From contig OX637394.1 in assembly GCA_951799425.1 (NCBI GenBank), positions 38,395,001 through 38,459,000 of the forward strand: a DNA stretch of 64,000 nucleotides. The letters run 5' to 3'. Numbering within the stretch: the first letter of the stretch is position 1; each line of letters begins with the position of its first letter. This DNA is from Ilex aquifolium. Taxonomy: Eukaryota > Streptophyta > Magnoliopsida > Aquifoliales > Aquifoliaceae. A program made the position numbers and the translations under genes. Of this stretch, positions 22,801 to 34,620 are shown in pieces. Under the pieces are notes generated by a model. That model did not search any database and was not told where the DNA came from. It saw nothing but the letters and a program-made list of their open reading frames with translations.

Positions 22801-25800
22801 GAAGAATCCGAAGAACAGCAGACCAGTGAAGTGTGGTAGGAGCAGCAACAAACTGACTAACCACATGAACCGCATAAGCAATATCTGGACGAGTAACAGT
22901 AAGATACACCAAACTCCCAACAATAGTACGATATAAGGTAGGATTAGGCAGGAGAGAACCATCAGAGGAAGTATAACGAACATTAAGCTCCAAGGGTGTG
23001 TCAACAGTTCGAGTATCCGATAAGCAAGCTCGCTGAATAACATCTGAGGCATATTTTGACTGAGAAAGAAGATAACCCTTGGGAGAGGAAGCAACCTCAA
23101 TCCCTAAGAAATATCGAAGTGGACCCAAATCTTTCATCTAAAAATAATCCTGTAACTGAGTTTTCAACAACTGAATGTCAGCATAGTCATCACCTGTAAT
23201 AATCATGTCATCCACATAAAGTAATAGAAGTATGAAACCAGAAGAAGTGGATCGAAGGAAGAGGGCAGAATCATGATCACTACCACAGAAGCCTAAGTCA
23301 CATATGACTGAAGAAAATTTTGCAAACCATGCCCTCGGGGCCTGTTTAAGACCATATAAAGCCTTGTGAAGTTTGCACACATAACCAGGACTACAAGGCA
23401 ACCCAGGAGTAGGAGACATATAGACCTCTTCAGACAAATCACCATGAAGGAAAGCATTTTTCACATCCATCTGGGATAGACTCCACTGACGAACAGCTGC
23501 CACAACAATTACTATGCGAATCGTGGTCATCTTAGCCACTAGAGCAAAGGTCTCATCATAGTCAAGCCCATACTCTTGACCAAACCCTTGGCCACTAATT
23601 TAGCCTTATACCTTTCCACAGAACCATCAGATTGGGTTTTGATTTTATAAACCAACTTACAACTAATGGGGCGTTTAACAGGAGGTAAAGGCACCAACTC
23701 CCAAGCTTGAGTCTTATGTAGCGTAGAAAGCTCCTCATCCATAGCCTGTTGCCAAAGAGGATCAAGTATAGCCTCCTTATAGGAGGTTGGTTCAGACAGA
23801 GAATGTATAGAAGTCAGGAAAGAACAAAAAGCAAAGGAATAGCAAGAGTTGGACCAACCAAACCTGTTAGGACACTTTCGAGTGCGCTGAGGATAACGAG
23901 GAGTGTGATCCACGGTGTCAGAAATTGATTGGGAGCCAAGAGGTGCAGATGAATGCACAACATCTGTGGAGGAGACAGTGGGAGTCCTGCGAACATAAGT
24001 ATGCACAATCGGGGGACGGGTAACAGATAAATCAGGCAAAGAAGAAGAAGAAGAAGAGGGAACATCAACCACAGTCATATCACCAACATAGGAATCAGGA
24101 GAAACACAAAAGGAAAATGGATCAAGATAGATAAGATCAGATTTATGCAGAGACGAAGAACTAGATGGAATAGAGAAAAATGGAATATGCTCCATGAAAA
24201 CAACATGGCGAGAAACATAGAGTTTTTGTGTACTAGGATATCACAACACCGAAATCCCTTTTGTTCCTCACCGTAGCCAAGAAAAACACATAAGGCTGAA
24301 CGAGCCGAGAGTTTTGTACGATTAACACTAGGTAGTAGAACAAAACATGTACATCCAAACACACGTAAGGAGAAATAGTCAGGTGTCTTACCACATAGCT
24401 TTTCAAAAGGTGAGACACCAGAATTGAGGATTGTAGGAATGCAATTAATCAGATGAACTGTTGTAAGAACTGCTTCTCCCCAAAAAGAGCTAGGGACACT
24501 GGATGACAACAACAGAGAACGAGCTGTCTCAATAATATGACGATGTTTCCGTTCTGCCACTCCATTCTGAGCAGGTGTGTCAGTACAAGAAGACTGAAAA
24601 ACAGTATCATCAGATTTCAACAAATCACGAAAAGCACTAAAAGAATATTCTCCACCTTGATCACAGCGGAAACATTTGATGATAGAAGAATATTGAGTAC
24701 GCACCATAGCACGAAAGGTAGAGAAAATGGAAAAGAACTCAGACCTACGTGTCATTAGATACACCCAACAATATCTGGTATGATCATCAATAAAAGAAAC
24801 ATAATATCTAAACCTCCTTTTAGTAGCAATAGGAGCTAGTCCCCAAATATCAGAATGTACAAGATCAAAAGGTGCAAGAGAACGAGAATTACTTTTATTG
24901 AAAGGTAATGCAGTAAATTTAGTCAACTTGCAGCCATTACAATCTGAAATATCATGACACTCTAAACTACCCAAACTACCAGTAGAAGTTAAAAATTTTA
25001 AACGAGAATGAGAAACATGACCTAAACGAGAATGCCATAAATAAAAACTAGACGATTTTGAACTCAATTGAAAAAAAGATAAATCAACAGTAGATGCAAC
25101 AACTTCAGGGACATGAAGTTCATCCAACACATATAGCCCTCCATCTCTATGGCCTATCCCAATCAGCTTCTTGGACCTTGGATCCTGCACAACACAACCA
25201 GTAGAAGAAAAATGAACTAAGAATCCCGAATCAAATAACTGACTAACAGATATTAAGTTTAAAGTAAGTTGAGGAATATAGTAGACATCAGGAAGTGTAA
25301 GCTGAGAAGACACGATAGTTCCAACACCAGTCAATGACATTTGGGTGCCATTGGCTGCAAGGATAGATATAGAGGGATGGGAAACAATATAAACAAATAA
25401 GGAAGAATCACTAGTCATATGATGGGTGGCGCCTGAGTCTAAGACCCAGGCAGTTCGAGAGATACCTGAAGGTCCTGTAGTAAATGAACCTGTGGAAGGA
25501 GAAACTGATAGGACACCTGGTTGATGAAGGGAAAGAAGTTTCTGCAACTGATCAGCTATCAGAGTTATGCTGGGAGCTGATGGAAGTGTCTCATCCACTG
25601 ATGAAGTACCTGCGGCTGTATGCCGATCTTTGGGCCTAAATGGCTGCTGTAAGGCCCCTTTGGCATTCTTGTTCACCAATTTAGGACATTGAGCCTTCTA
25701 GTGACCTTTCTCACGACAAAAACTACACTCATCTGAAGCAACTCGACCCCGATATTTAGTCTGTGAATGAGGAGTCTCTCTGGGTGGTACAGCCAGTACA

Positions 25801-27825
25801 GTTTGATTAGGCAATGAAAGAAGACCCTTTCCAGAAAGAGTCTTAAGACGGACTTCTTCAGCCAAAAGCTCATTCACTACGACATCGACTGTGGGAAGTG
25901 GGAGACGATGGAGAATAGAACCACGAAGGCCTTCAAAGTCATCTCTGAGGGCCATCAAAAACTGTATCAACCGCTGCTCCTCCCTAAAAGTACGATATAC
26001 CATATGAGTACTCAATTCAGCTGGCTCAGCAAGTGCTAACTGATCCCAAAATCCAGTCATAACCGAGTAGAACTCCTGTATGGTCTTATCACCCTGACGT
26101 GCAGATCGAATTTCATGCTCAAGGTGATATCTCTTTGCAAAATTGGACTGAACAAACAATGTAGTTAAATAATCCCAAATTTGTTTGGTTGTGTTAAACT
26201 TAGCCAAATGCACACCAATGGTCTGATCAACTGAGTTGTTAATCCAAGTGATAATTTTAGCATCGTTGACTTCCCAGGTATTTTTTAATTCAGCATATTT
26301 CTCTGCCTTCGAATCTGTTGGAGCTTGCAAAACACCACTAACATAATTCTACATCTCTTTCCCCAACAAAAAATTCTTCATAACATAAGACCAATATACA
26401 TAATTTTCACCATTTAATCTGATACTAATAGCTTGAAGAGAATCAGAATGTCCACTTGCCATAATGTTAACAAGAAGTCTCAGTAAAATAAGTCTCAGCA
26501 AAATAATACCCAAAGTAAAACAGAAAACAACAGTAAACCCGGCAACCCAGCAACAAAAAGCAAGCAACCCAACAACACCAATTGCTACCCAGCAACACCC
26601 AGCAACAAAAACTCAAGCAACCCAGCAACACCAGTCGACCACAAGAAACAAAAACAAGAACCGAAGCACAAGAATCAATCAGCCGATCACAAACAATCCA
26701 CAAACAAGAAACCAGGGGGCCCGACGTGAACCAGAGGGCAAGCAAGAAACCAGAGGGCAGGCGGTAGAAGCAACAAACCAGAAACCAGAGGGCAGTCGGT
26801 GCCCTGTGGAGTTGGCGCACTAAGAAAACAAGAAACCAAAGGGCAGCAAACTTACCAGATGAACTCGAAGCAAGAAACGGACCACATCAATTCGAAACCC
26901 ATGAAGAATCGACCAAGATAGTGGTATTCACGGTCGGAATCTGAGGACGTCATCGCCGGTGATGATGACGTCTGTTTGTCGTCGAGTTTCACGTCGGGTT
27001 CATCGTCGTTCAGCAAGTTTTCTCTTCTTCTAGACTTTAATCATGATTTATTATTTGAGTTTAGGGTTAAGGCTCTGATACCATGTTAATGTTTATCAAA
27101 GAAAGAGAAAAATATATTGATTCAATGAAATCAGATCTGTATTACAACTAATTTATACTAGGGCAAAACATAGTAATATAAATGACTAATCTACCCTTAA
27201 TGCTAATATACTAGATTACTCTAACAATATTTTTCTTAGGTGGTTCCCTACTATGTGGATTCTAGCATGACAATGTGATTTGGGTTGGGTACCGTTAACA
27301 TCAAACAGAAACCCACCCAAGGGCTTAATACCAAGAGCTGTGACCTTTTCTACCCAAGACAAGAATTTCCTATTTCATCTTGGGCTGGATTAGGTTGCAT
27401 CATGAACAAAGTATCTTTATCTTTTGGTCAATGTGGATGCAGTTGATGACTTACTGCTGCCATATCTGGTTGTAGAATTGGCCACCCAAAGGCCAGGTTA
27501 GGTGGTTGGGCTCCACCTATGCTGGGGCCAAATTACCCCCTGATTCGTTTGTTTCTAGTTTCAGTTTCTCGCAAATTGATAGTCTGATACCGAAGTGTTG
27601 CCTTCTTTTTTCCTTCCTTGAATCTAGGCCACAGGGATGCTCACTATGATGAAGGAACTTCAGATTCCTTTGCTAGGAAGTCACCACCTTGGGATTGATG
27701 ACACAAAAAACATAGCAAGAGTGTTGCAACATATGCTAACTGATGGTGCACTTCTGCAGATCACCGCAAGGAGAAACCCCGATTCTACTGAAAAGGTTGA
27801 ATTCCTCTATAAAAATCGTATCTGA
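16824..27825 (+). CDS. ERL1: ERI1/ERL1-like 3'-5' exoribonuclease (DEDDh), 6 exons
   Basis: Organellar exonuclease of the ERI1-like family; the Arabidopsis homologue ERL1 (At3g15140) trims chloroplast 5S rRNA. Exons: 16824-17060, 18569-18771, 19602-19682, 21278-21403, 21935-22058, 27628-27825, giving 322 codons. Residues 1 to about 50 are Ser/Arg-rich with few acids, like a plastid transit peptide. Next come RWKPMCLYYTQGKC, Exo I VLDLEG (D119, E121), Exo II GNWDLK (D220), and Exo III HHLGIDD (H276/H277, D281/D282), so all DEDDh residues are present. Exons stay in frame and no damage was seen. Intron 2 holds a retroposon and intron 5 a complete antisense copia element, so correct splicing of a 5.6 kb last intron decides whether the Exo III exon is included. 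Confidence 0.92.
19155..19398 (+). mobile_element. Short poly(A) retroposon in ERL1 intron 2, with perfect 15-bp target duplication
   Basis: The direct repeat AAGTGCATTGCAAAA occurs at 19155-19169 and 19384-19398. Between them are about 214 bp ending in an A-run of about 15. A perfect long duplication plus a poly(A) tail is the mark of L1-type target-primed retrotransposition. The body (TTTGTATTATTATGAATATA before the tail) looks like a 5'-truncated L1 3' end. No coding is left. Confidence 0.85.
22104..22108. repeat. Target-site duplication ATATT (left) of the copia element
   Basis: ATATT just left of the LTR at 22109 matches ATATT at 27227-27231, right of the other LTR. Confidence 0.9.
22109..22251 (-). 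repeat. 3' LTR of the copia element
   Basis: 143 bp, 140 identical to the right LTR. The short LTR is typical of compact copia lineages. Confidence 0.96.
22265..26462 (-). pseudogene. copia gag-pol, three TAG stops and two frameshifts
   Basis: Minus strand from Met at 26462 (MASGHSDSLQAIS). Gag ends with a CCHC knuckle (CSFCREKGH..AQC, about 25690-25740). Then protease WVLDSGATHHMTS (about 25420-25450), GAG-preintegrase LWHSRLGHVSHSRL, integrase core (DLVHSDIWG, FIDDHTRY, CTDTPAQNGVAERKHRHI), RT (QMDVKNAFLHGD, LLLLYVDDMIITGD) and RNase H (AYSDADWAGD, KKQTVVALSSAEAEYRAM). Domain order PR-IN-RT-RH defines Ty1/copia. Breaks: TAG at 26349-26351 (after LLGKEM), 25698-25700 (inside the knuckle) and 23138-23140 (after LQDYF), plus frameshifts near 24240 and 23580. 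Coding is otherwise well preserved, so decay is recent. Confidence 0.95.
27071..27083 (-). other. copia primer-binding site, initiator Met-tRNA type
   Basis: The minus strand reads TGGTATCAGAGCC directly next to the LTR at 27084. Confidence 0.93.
27084..27226 (-). repeat. 5' LTR of the copia element
   Basis: 143 bp, with 3 substitutions against the left LTR. It is followed by the target duplication ATATT (27227-27231). Confidence 0.96.
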
Positions 27826-29083
27826 TAATTGCACGTTTTAGCCATTTGGCAGTAAAAATGAGATTTTGTGGCCTCTTTGGGCGAGCTCATTGGAGAGATA
27901 GAGGAATGGAGTCGTGGAACTGAAAGCAAACCATGGAAACATGGTTGCTTGATCTTTGGAGCCATTTTGCTATTGGGTGTGCTCTAGTCTGGTTTGATCT
28001 GGTTCATGCTCTGCATGGTGATTGTTAGCAATACTTGGAGAGGTGCTTATTTTGCATGCTTGATGAACAACAATACAATGTGACTGAGTGATCTAGAAAG
28101 CTACAAGATTTTCAGATGACAGTAGTCACACAGCCGAAGAATCTTGGGTGCCCTATTTGTACTTTTTTTTTTTTTTGGGATACACTATTTGTATTACCTT
28201 TTCAACTGCAACTATTGAAGCTGAAATTCCATTGTCGTTCAGAGGAGTGCATTTCATGGGCAAACACCCTCTTTCATATGTGAAAAATGTAAGAACTGAC
28301 ACATTTTGTTTTTTTAGTTTTCCTTTATCCTACTGACATTTTCCTACGTTTTTCGAATTTTTACATAATCCTGTAAGATTTCATGAGAAAATAAAAGAGG
28401 GGCCTAAGTACATATATAACTAGAGTAAACTTTAGTAGAGAGAGGGAGAAATAACCACACAAGGAACATCAAGTTGAGCTATACACATTTCAAAATTCTC
28501 ACATATGGCAAATGTCAATCAAACAGTTGAATATGATTCAGCACGAGTAAATTAGATCGGTCTCAAAAAAACAAGGTAGCCAATTTTATCATGCCTTAAA
28601 AGAGATTGTTTTTGTGACTCAATCCATGATGCCAAACATCATAGTAACACTATTTTATCTCTATGTCAAAGCCGCCCTCAGAATTAATCTCAAATCATTA
28701 GATCTCATTAAATTATAATTTTATATTGATATCATTCCCAGTAAATGCTTCAGATTTTTTACAGGTATCAGCTTGTGCCAATGTTTTTTTTTGGTCATAG
28801 TAGAGGGAAACTGGTGAGACTTAACTTTGTATTTGTAGATAATGTGTGAAAGATAGATAGCCAGTCTCCTTTGCTTAACTTGTGCCAAATTGAAAGTCGC
28901 AAAATCAAGTAAAAGATAAATATTAATTTAATGTTCTCTTGCAAAACCAAGCTGACGAAGGTGTTGGCTAAGAGAACCAAAAGAAGTGAATTATAGTTAT
29001 TAATAAATAATATTAAAAATACTTGCCTAATTCATCATTTTCATTAAATTATTCTAATGGTAGATATTTTATCTCTCTCTAAG
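27826..29083. other. ERL1 3' UTR and spacer
   Basis: Likely ERL1 3' UTR (to about 28140) and AT-rich spacer. A T15 run at 28165-28181 lies between two copies of CTATTTGTA, possibly a tiny poly(A) insertion. No gene recognised. Confidence 0.55.
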
Positions 29084-30007
29084 AGCATCTTCAACCATGA
29101 CTCAAATTTAAGCCTAAATTTGAGTAAAAAACTTAATTTAGTATAGAGTACTCCAATGAGCAAACTGAGATTTATACTCAAATCGTTTAAAAAATTCTTT
29201 TATTATCTCAAAACTCATTTTTGGTATCATTCAAATCATGAAATCTGATAAAATAAATGAAATTTTTATATCTCTCCATAAATGGGTAAATCAAAAAAAA
29301 TTATATATGGATACAACACTACCTGAGAATAAAAATAAACAAAAAGAAAATCATCCCATAATTCCCAGATTGTTCTAATCCATCATCTTTTGTAAATCCA
29401 GATAAAAAAAATATTTACTTTGATATGGGTTTTGTCTGAAGAACACAAAAAACAGATCATTTTCAAAAAAAATAGATGATTGAAAAAATAAAATGACAAA
29501 TTTTTTAAATTTGTGGATAGTGAATGCTTGAAATTTCAGGAAGAATCGAAGGCTTACAATTGCACTACCGACAATATTTAACTCGAAAATATCAAAGAAA
29601 AATTTGATGGGTAGGTTTAGAGTTTATATAGTATGAAAGATGAATGAGATTAGGATTTTGAAAAATACAAGAAATTAAGAAAATGGAAGATGAAAAGGAA
29701 GAAGTTTACCTACAGGTTTTTAAAGGATCTATGAATACTTCGGTAGCGGTCGGCGACAGAAACAACGTAGAAGAGAGAAGGAAGAAGAGGCGGAAAATAA
29801 GTCATCAAATAAGTCTCTTGGCTTTAAATAAGATAAAAAGTTATCGGTAGAAATTTGATATAGAATTTGAGTCTCCTTCAATTTGGGTCCAGAATAAATT
29901 TTTTGTTGATTTTGTATACGTTTGAGTCAAAAGTTGGAGAATATTTTTAAATAATTTAGACTCAAATTTAAATTTGAGTCTAAATTTGAGTCCAGATCGA
30001 AGATGCT
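29084..30007. mobile_element. Non-autonomous TIR element, about 0.9 kb
   Basis: The ends AGCATCTTC (29084-29092) and GAAGATGCT (29999-30007) are inverse. The subterminal regions are also inverse: ACTCAAATTTAAGCCTAAAT at left and ATTTAAATTTGAGTCTAAAT at right. The interior has no ORF. The TIR style recalls PIF/Harbinger or related MITEs, but no clean TTA/TAA duplication is seen. Confidence 0.55.
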
Positions 30008-30017
30008 AGCCCAAAGT

Positions 30018-30269
30018 TAGATTTTCTCTCTCTCTCCACTCTGTTTCGGCCCGCAAACTTCGCACCACAACCACTGCACCGCCAGACGAGGAACCCATCA
30101 AACTCCTAGCTTTCAGTCCTTCCATTTCACCACCTCCGATGATCCTTCTCCTCCCCAAGTCGCCACCATTCTTCTTCTCACTGGTGCCATCTCTGTCTTC
30201 CTCTTTCGTTCTCTCCGTCGCCGTTCAAAGCGTGCCAAAGAACTTGTATACTCACAAGGCTCCAACTGA
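30018..30269 (+). pseudogene. Possible host exon fragment (membrane protein), truncated at both sides
   Basis: An open frame without an ATG, wedged between two transposons, encoding SFQSFHFTTSDDPSPPQ, then a hydrophobic segment VATILLLTGAISVFLF, then a basic cluster RSLRRRSKRAKEL. A donor-like GTATAC follows KEL (30246). The composition looks like a real coding exon (one membrane span with a basic flank). The start seems lost at the left transposon, and the rest would lie beyond the Harbinger stack. Family not firmly recognised. Another frame is also open here, so this may be chance. Confidence 0.3.
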
Positions 30270-30437
30270 ATTGGGTTCCAAACATGTATGCTAGAGTTGC
30301 GTCATTGAACTCCCTAATCTCCCAACAGGTAGTTTTTTCTCTTTGATTGGACCACAGTCCCGAGTCAACTTGTTTTGGCCTTGTCTGCCAATGAAATCCT
30401 GCCTTTTGATATATAATCTAACGCCCATATTACACCC

Positions 30438-30440
30438 TTA
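30438..30440. repeat. TTA target duplication (left) of the Harbinger element
   Basis: TTA at 30438-30440 pairs with TTA at 60533-60535, the 3-bp duplication typical of PIF/Harbinger. Confidence 0.88.
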
Positions 30441-30900
30441 GAGCAACTCCAAGGGGAGTTGCCAAAAATGGGGTGCCAAATGCCATTTTATAACCTTGAA
30501 CAGTGTTTTGGCACCTCTGAACAGTGTTTCTGCTCCAATGGTAGGTGCCAAAATGGGGTGTCATTTTAATATTTCAATGTTTTTTTTTAAAAATATAATT
30601 AAACTTAACGGTTATATTTTAACGGGTATAGTTTTCATAACGATCGCAATTTAACAGATATATTTTTATGGTAAAAATTTCAAATTTTGTCCTCCGAAAT
30701 TCAAATTTCAAATTTTAACCGTTGAAATTCAAATTTGAAAATTTAACCGCCAAAATAAAAATTAAAAAAAGTATAATTCGTCTATAAATATGATCATTTT
30801 TCTCATGTTTTCATCAATCTATCTTACATTCTCTCTATAAATTCAATATCTCCTTTCTTTTTGACTATTTATCCTTCCATATTTTCATTCATCAAGCTAT

Positions 30901-31696
30901 ATGAATCGTTATCCTAATATTTTAGGAAAGATCCTCAATATTGAATAAGAAGATAATGATGACTTGGATATGTTGTATGTTAAAACTAGAAGGTCAGAAG
31001 GGTCTAGTCAGGGACGAATAAGATCGCATCGTGGTTCCGTTCCAGGCCACAGAATAGTTAATCGTGGTAGAGTTGAAGGTCACGAAAGACTCTATCATGA
31101 CTATTTTGCTACCCCTTGTGTATATGAAGGTTTTTTCCGAATGAGATTTGGAATGAGTCGTCCTCTTTTTCTCCGAATTGTAAATGAGGTTGAACAACAC
31201 GATCCATACTTCATCCAAACAATAGATGTCGTTGGAGTTCTCGGTTTGTCATCCCTTCAAAAGATAACAGCTACTTACAGAATTCTTGCTTACGGAACAT
31301 CGGTAGATTATGTGGATGAATACATCAGAATTGGAGAAAGCACTGCCATACAGAGTCTGAGAATGTTTGTGAAAGCTATTATTGCAGTGTTTGGCGACCA
31401 TTACCTGAGGTCACCAAACAATATCGATATTGCTCGATTGCTACAGACGGAGGAACAACGTGACTTTCTCGGCATGTTAGGGAGTATTGATTGCATGCAT
31501 TGGAAGTGGAAAAATTGTCCTACTGCGTGGCAATGTATGTATACTGGTCATTGTCATGAACCAACAATCATTTTAAAAGCTGTGGCTTCTCAAGATCTTT
31601 GGATATGACATACATTCTTTGGGCTTCCTAGTTCGCTGAATGACATAAATGTTCTAGATAGGTCTCCTGTTTTTGCATTATTAGCAATGGTCATGC
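30901..31696 (+). pseudogene. Harbinger transposase, N-terminal part, interrupted by gypsy insertion
   Basis: HARBI1-like DDE_Tnp_4 transposase. The frame starts at 30901, is broken by TAA at 30946-30948, then runs open from 30964 (HERLYHDYFATPCVYEGFFRMRF, helix-turn-helix part). First catalytic Asp: LGSIDCMHWKWKNCP (about 31480-31515). Second: FFGLPSSLNDINVL (about 31615-31655). TGA at 31606-31608 replaces an expected Trp. At 31696 the coding region is cut by the gypsy element and resumes at 58079. Confidence 0.9.
31692..31696. repeat. Target-site duplication CATGC (left) of the gypsy element
   Basis: CATGC before the 5' LTR equals CATGC at 58074-58078 after the 3' LTR. Confidence 0.93.
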
Positions 31697-34264
31697 TGTA
31701 AAACCCGAGAAAATTTGAACTTTTGTGAAAAAGGACAAAATGGTAAATTGCCACTATGGTACAGGTTGTAAACCGAAAATTTTCTAGAACTCGGATGACG
31801 AAACGAACCTCACCGTTGGATTCGTCTCGCGAAAACTAGTTACCCTGTCAAATTTCATTAAATTCCGAGTTAGTCGGATTTTTCGCGTTTTACGAGGCGG
31901 TCGAGCCTCGGGAGACCCAAAAACGAGATTCTGATTTAAAATTTTAAATTTTGGGAAATAAATGATGGCAAGTTAAAATAAAAATATTTTGAACTTGAAC
32001 CGGAGCGAAATTTAATCGTTTCGGGGTTAAAACGGACCCGGGAAATAAGGGCCGTGTGGCGCATTGTGGGCCAAGCATTTAAAGAGTATTTAAAGGGGAG
32101 AAAATTAGATTTCTCTCCCCATTTTGCTCAGCCGGTTTTAACGTGAGAGGAAGAGAGGGAAAGAGCAAGTCTTCTCCACATTCTCTCTACGATCTACACC
32201 CATTGAGAGCTCAAATCCACTCGGGCCAAGAACAAAAGTCATTCTCCTCGCCAAGGGCTACAAAACCATACCAAGGAGGTCGGGTTTTGGAGAGAATCTA
32301 AGGACGGGATTTTTGGAGGCTAGGGCTTTGGGATAGGATCGGGTTTTGGAGGCTTCCTACGGTTGTTCTACATGCTACAAGAGGTAGGGTTTCCTCCTAC
32401 TAAGGTTCATTCCAAACCTAGAATGTTTTAATGAAATGGGTAGGATGATAGGTTGTATCTCTTGCCCCTTTTGTTTGATTTGGGTAAAATGGGTATGGCA
32501 TTGGGTAAAGATCAATTCTAATTGGATCGGTAATTAGAAGTTTCTACAAGAGATTTCTAGAATTGGGTATATGAAATTGTTCCAATGTGATTCTTGGATT
32601 ATGTGAATTGTGGGCATGCTATGTGCTTACATTATGCCATGAGACTTGAAGTATGTTATTACTTGATTATGTGATGACATGTTTGGGTGTTGTCCAAGAT
32701 AAAATGTTGATATATATATACGTGTTTGTAATATATTGACATTGTAGGGAATGATGAGAATTATATGCTTATGATATAATTTGCCATAAAATATGTGAAA
32801 TATGATTAGAATGTTCAAGTGTTACTCATAGCATATTGAACATGATAATATTGTTGAAATGAGACATCACATTTCATATGCACGGGAGCATTGCACTTAG
32901 TGGGTGTGTGTGCATGGTGGTTGTCTTCACCACGCTTGGTGGATGACGAGTGGGCTCGGGTAAGACGGGTCGATAACCTAGTCGAGTCGCACGGTTTGCA
33001 TGGTTGTTAGGGTTGGGGTAGCAAGAAGGGCTAGACTATCCCTCGGGTGAGAGACCCGGTGATTGGATACGCACTCCATTGGTATAAGAGTCCATAAAGT
33101 GTGTCGGTGTACGCGGAACCGTTGGTGGAAGTCCATGAATTCCGTGTCGGTTGGGTGTCGTTGGTGTAAGTCCATAAATATCCACCCCAAGAAAGACCCT
33201 AGAATGAAAAGTCATTTGATGTGAAACATCAATGACGGATTAGTACACATTGGCACTTGCATGTGTAGAGGAGCCGGGAAGGGCTCGGTTGATATGCATG
33301 AGTGGGTCTCACCTCATTCTATAGCATGGCATTGCAATTTCCATCATTGAATATATTTCCTTGCTTGGAATGTTATGAATTGTGGTTTTGTGGCATGTGA
33401 ACATTTCATATGCATATAGGTTGGGGAGTAGCCTCATTAGGAAATACCCTATTGAGCGTGGCTCACCCTTTGTGGGAAAAACATTTCAGGTGCGGGGTTC
33501 ACACCGGCGGACGGCTCCCATTTCGAGCCCCAAGGTTGAAGAAAGCCGACTTGTGGCTTTTATTGTTGTTTTGTAAAGCTTTTGAAAGAATTCCATTTTG
33601 ATATGTAAATGTATGGAATCAATTGTAATAGAACTTGTATAAACCATGTTTTATATGAAAATCCTTGTCAAACATGTATTTGATGAATTGGGAAGGGTTT
33701 TGAATGGATTGGAAAGGAAAAATGGTTGAAAATGGAAAAACTAGGCAGAGAGTACCGGTACTGGGTACCGGTACTGAATGGTACCGGTACTGGGTACCGG
33801 TACGGAATGGTACCGGTACTGGACACCGATACCCTCTTTCCAGTGGGTTGACAGTAGCGGTACCGGGTACCGGTACTGAATGGTACCGGTACTGGATACC
33901 GGTACCCCCTTTCCAGTGGGTTGATAGTACCGGTACCGGGTACCGGTACTGAATGGTACCGGTACTGGGTACCGGTACTCTCTTCAAAATTTTCAGATTT
34001 TCACACTGCTTCGCCCTATTTTCAATCTACGTTTCCTTTCCCTCCAATGATGTAAATGGACTATAATGGAGTATAAATCATGGTATATTGAATATTGGTT
34101 GAACCCAAATGAATAATCGAATCCGGTTAACAATGGTGAATTAAGATCCCGGTTAAGGGGATGCTACTACCGTGGTGTTAGGTTGAGTGACATCCATGGG
34201 TATTTCCGCGGGTTGACGGGTGGTCAACGGTTAATATAGGACCCCCGGAGATTGGGGCGTCACA
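31697..34264 (+). repeat. 5' LTR of the chromodomain gypsy element, 2,568 bp
   Basis: Starts TGTAAAACCCGAG and ends GGGGCGTCACA, directly before the PBS. Aligns end to end with the 3' LTR once the Helitron is removed. Confidence 0.95.
33754..33982. repeat. GTACCGGTAC palindromic array in the 5' LTR
   Basis: About 12 copies of ACCGGTA, mostly as the self-complementary 10-mer GTACCGGTAC spaced by TGGG or TGAATG. Spurious Val-Pro-rich ORFs on both strands come from it. The same array is at 41374-41602 in the 3' LTR. Confidence 0.9.
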
Positions 34265-34267
34265 GCT

Positions 34268-34279
34268 TGGTATCAGAGC
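34268..34279 (+). other. Primer-binding site, initiator Met-tRNA type
   Basis: TGGTATCAGAGC, three bases inside the LTR end at 34264. Confidence 0.94.
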
Positions 34280-34620
34280 ATAGGTATGCGATTTACCTAG
34301 GGCTTGATGGGGCATGGGTCTAGACCATTGCATACATTGTACATTACATGTTACGTGCTTAAATTGCTACATGTTACGTGATATGTGATATGTGTATTAT
34401 ATGCATGATAGAATGTATATGGAAAATGGACACACTAGGGTTAGAGAACTTAACCTTGGGAGTGGGAAAGCAAATGAACGGGAAAGTTCAAAGAATAAAT
34501 GTCTACTTTCGGAGACATACGCTTTACTAGTGAGACGATGAGAAAATTTTAAATGTTTTAACTTGGTCCCTACTTCGGGATGCTAAATTAGTGTGCCATT
34601 GCCATTTGACGTGTGTGTAG

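Larger units (their letters stand above)
22109..27226 (-). mobile_element. Complete Ty1/copia retrotransposon in ERL1 intron 5 (antisense)
   Basis: A 5,118-bp element with two 143-bp LTRs (22109-22251 and 27084-27226; TGTTA..TAACA ends). The 5-bp duplication is ATATT. The PBS for initiator Met-tRNA abuts the right LTR, and the polypurine tract GAGGGGAGA (minus strand, 22252-22260) abuts the left. It is transcribed opposite to ERL1. The LTRs differ at 3 of 143 positions (about 2.1%). Gag-pol carries three in-frame TAG codons and two frameshifts, so it is structurally complete but not autonomous. Confidence 0.97.

Noticed and set aside
33619..33987. ORFs of repeating Val-Pro-Ser-Thr-Gly (also 33704-33952, 41239-41607 and 41288-41536)
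   Set aside because: Produced by the GTACCGGTAC palindromes in the LTRs; open on both strands because the repeat is self-complementary.
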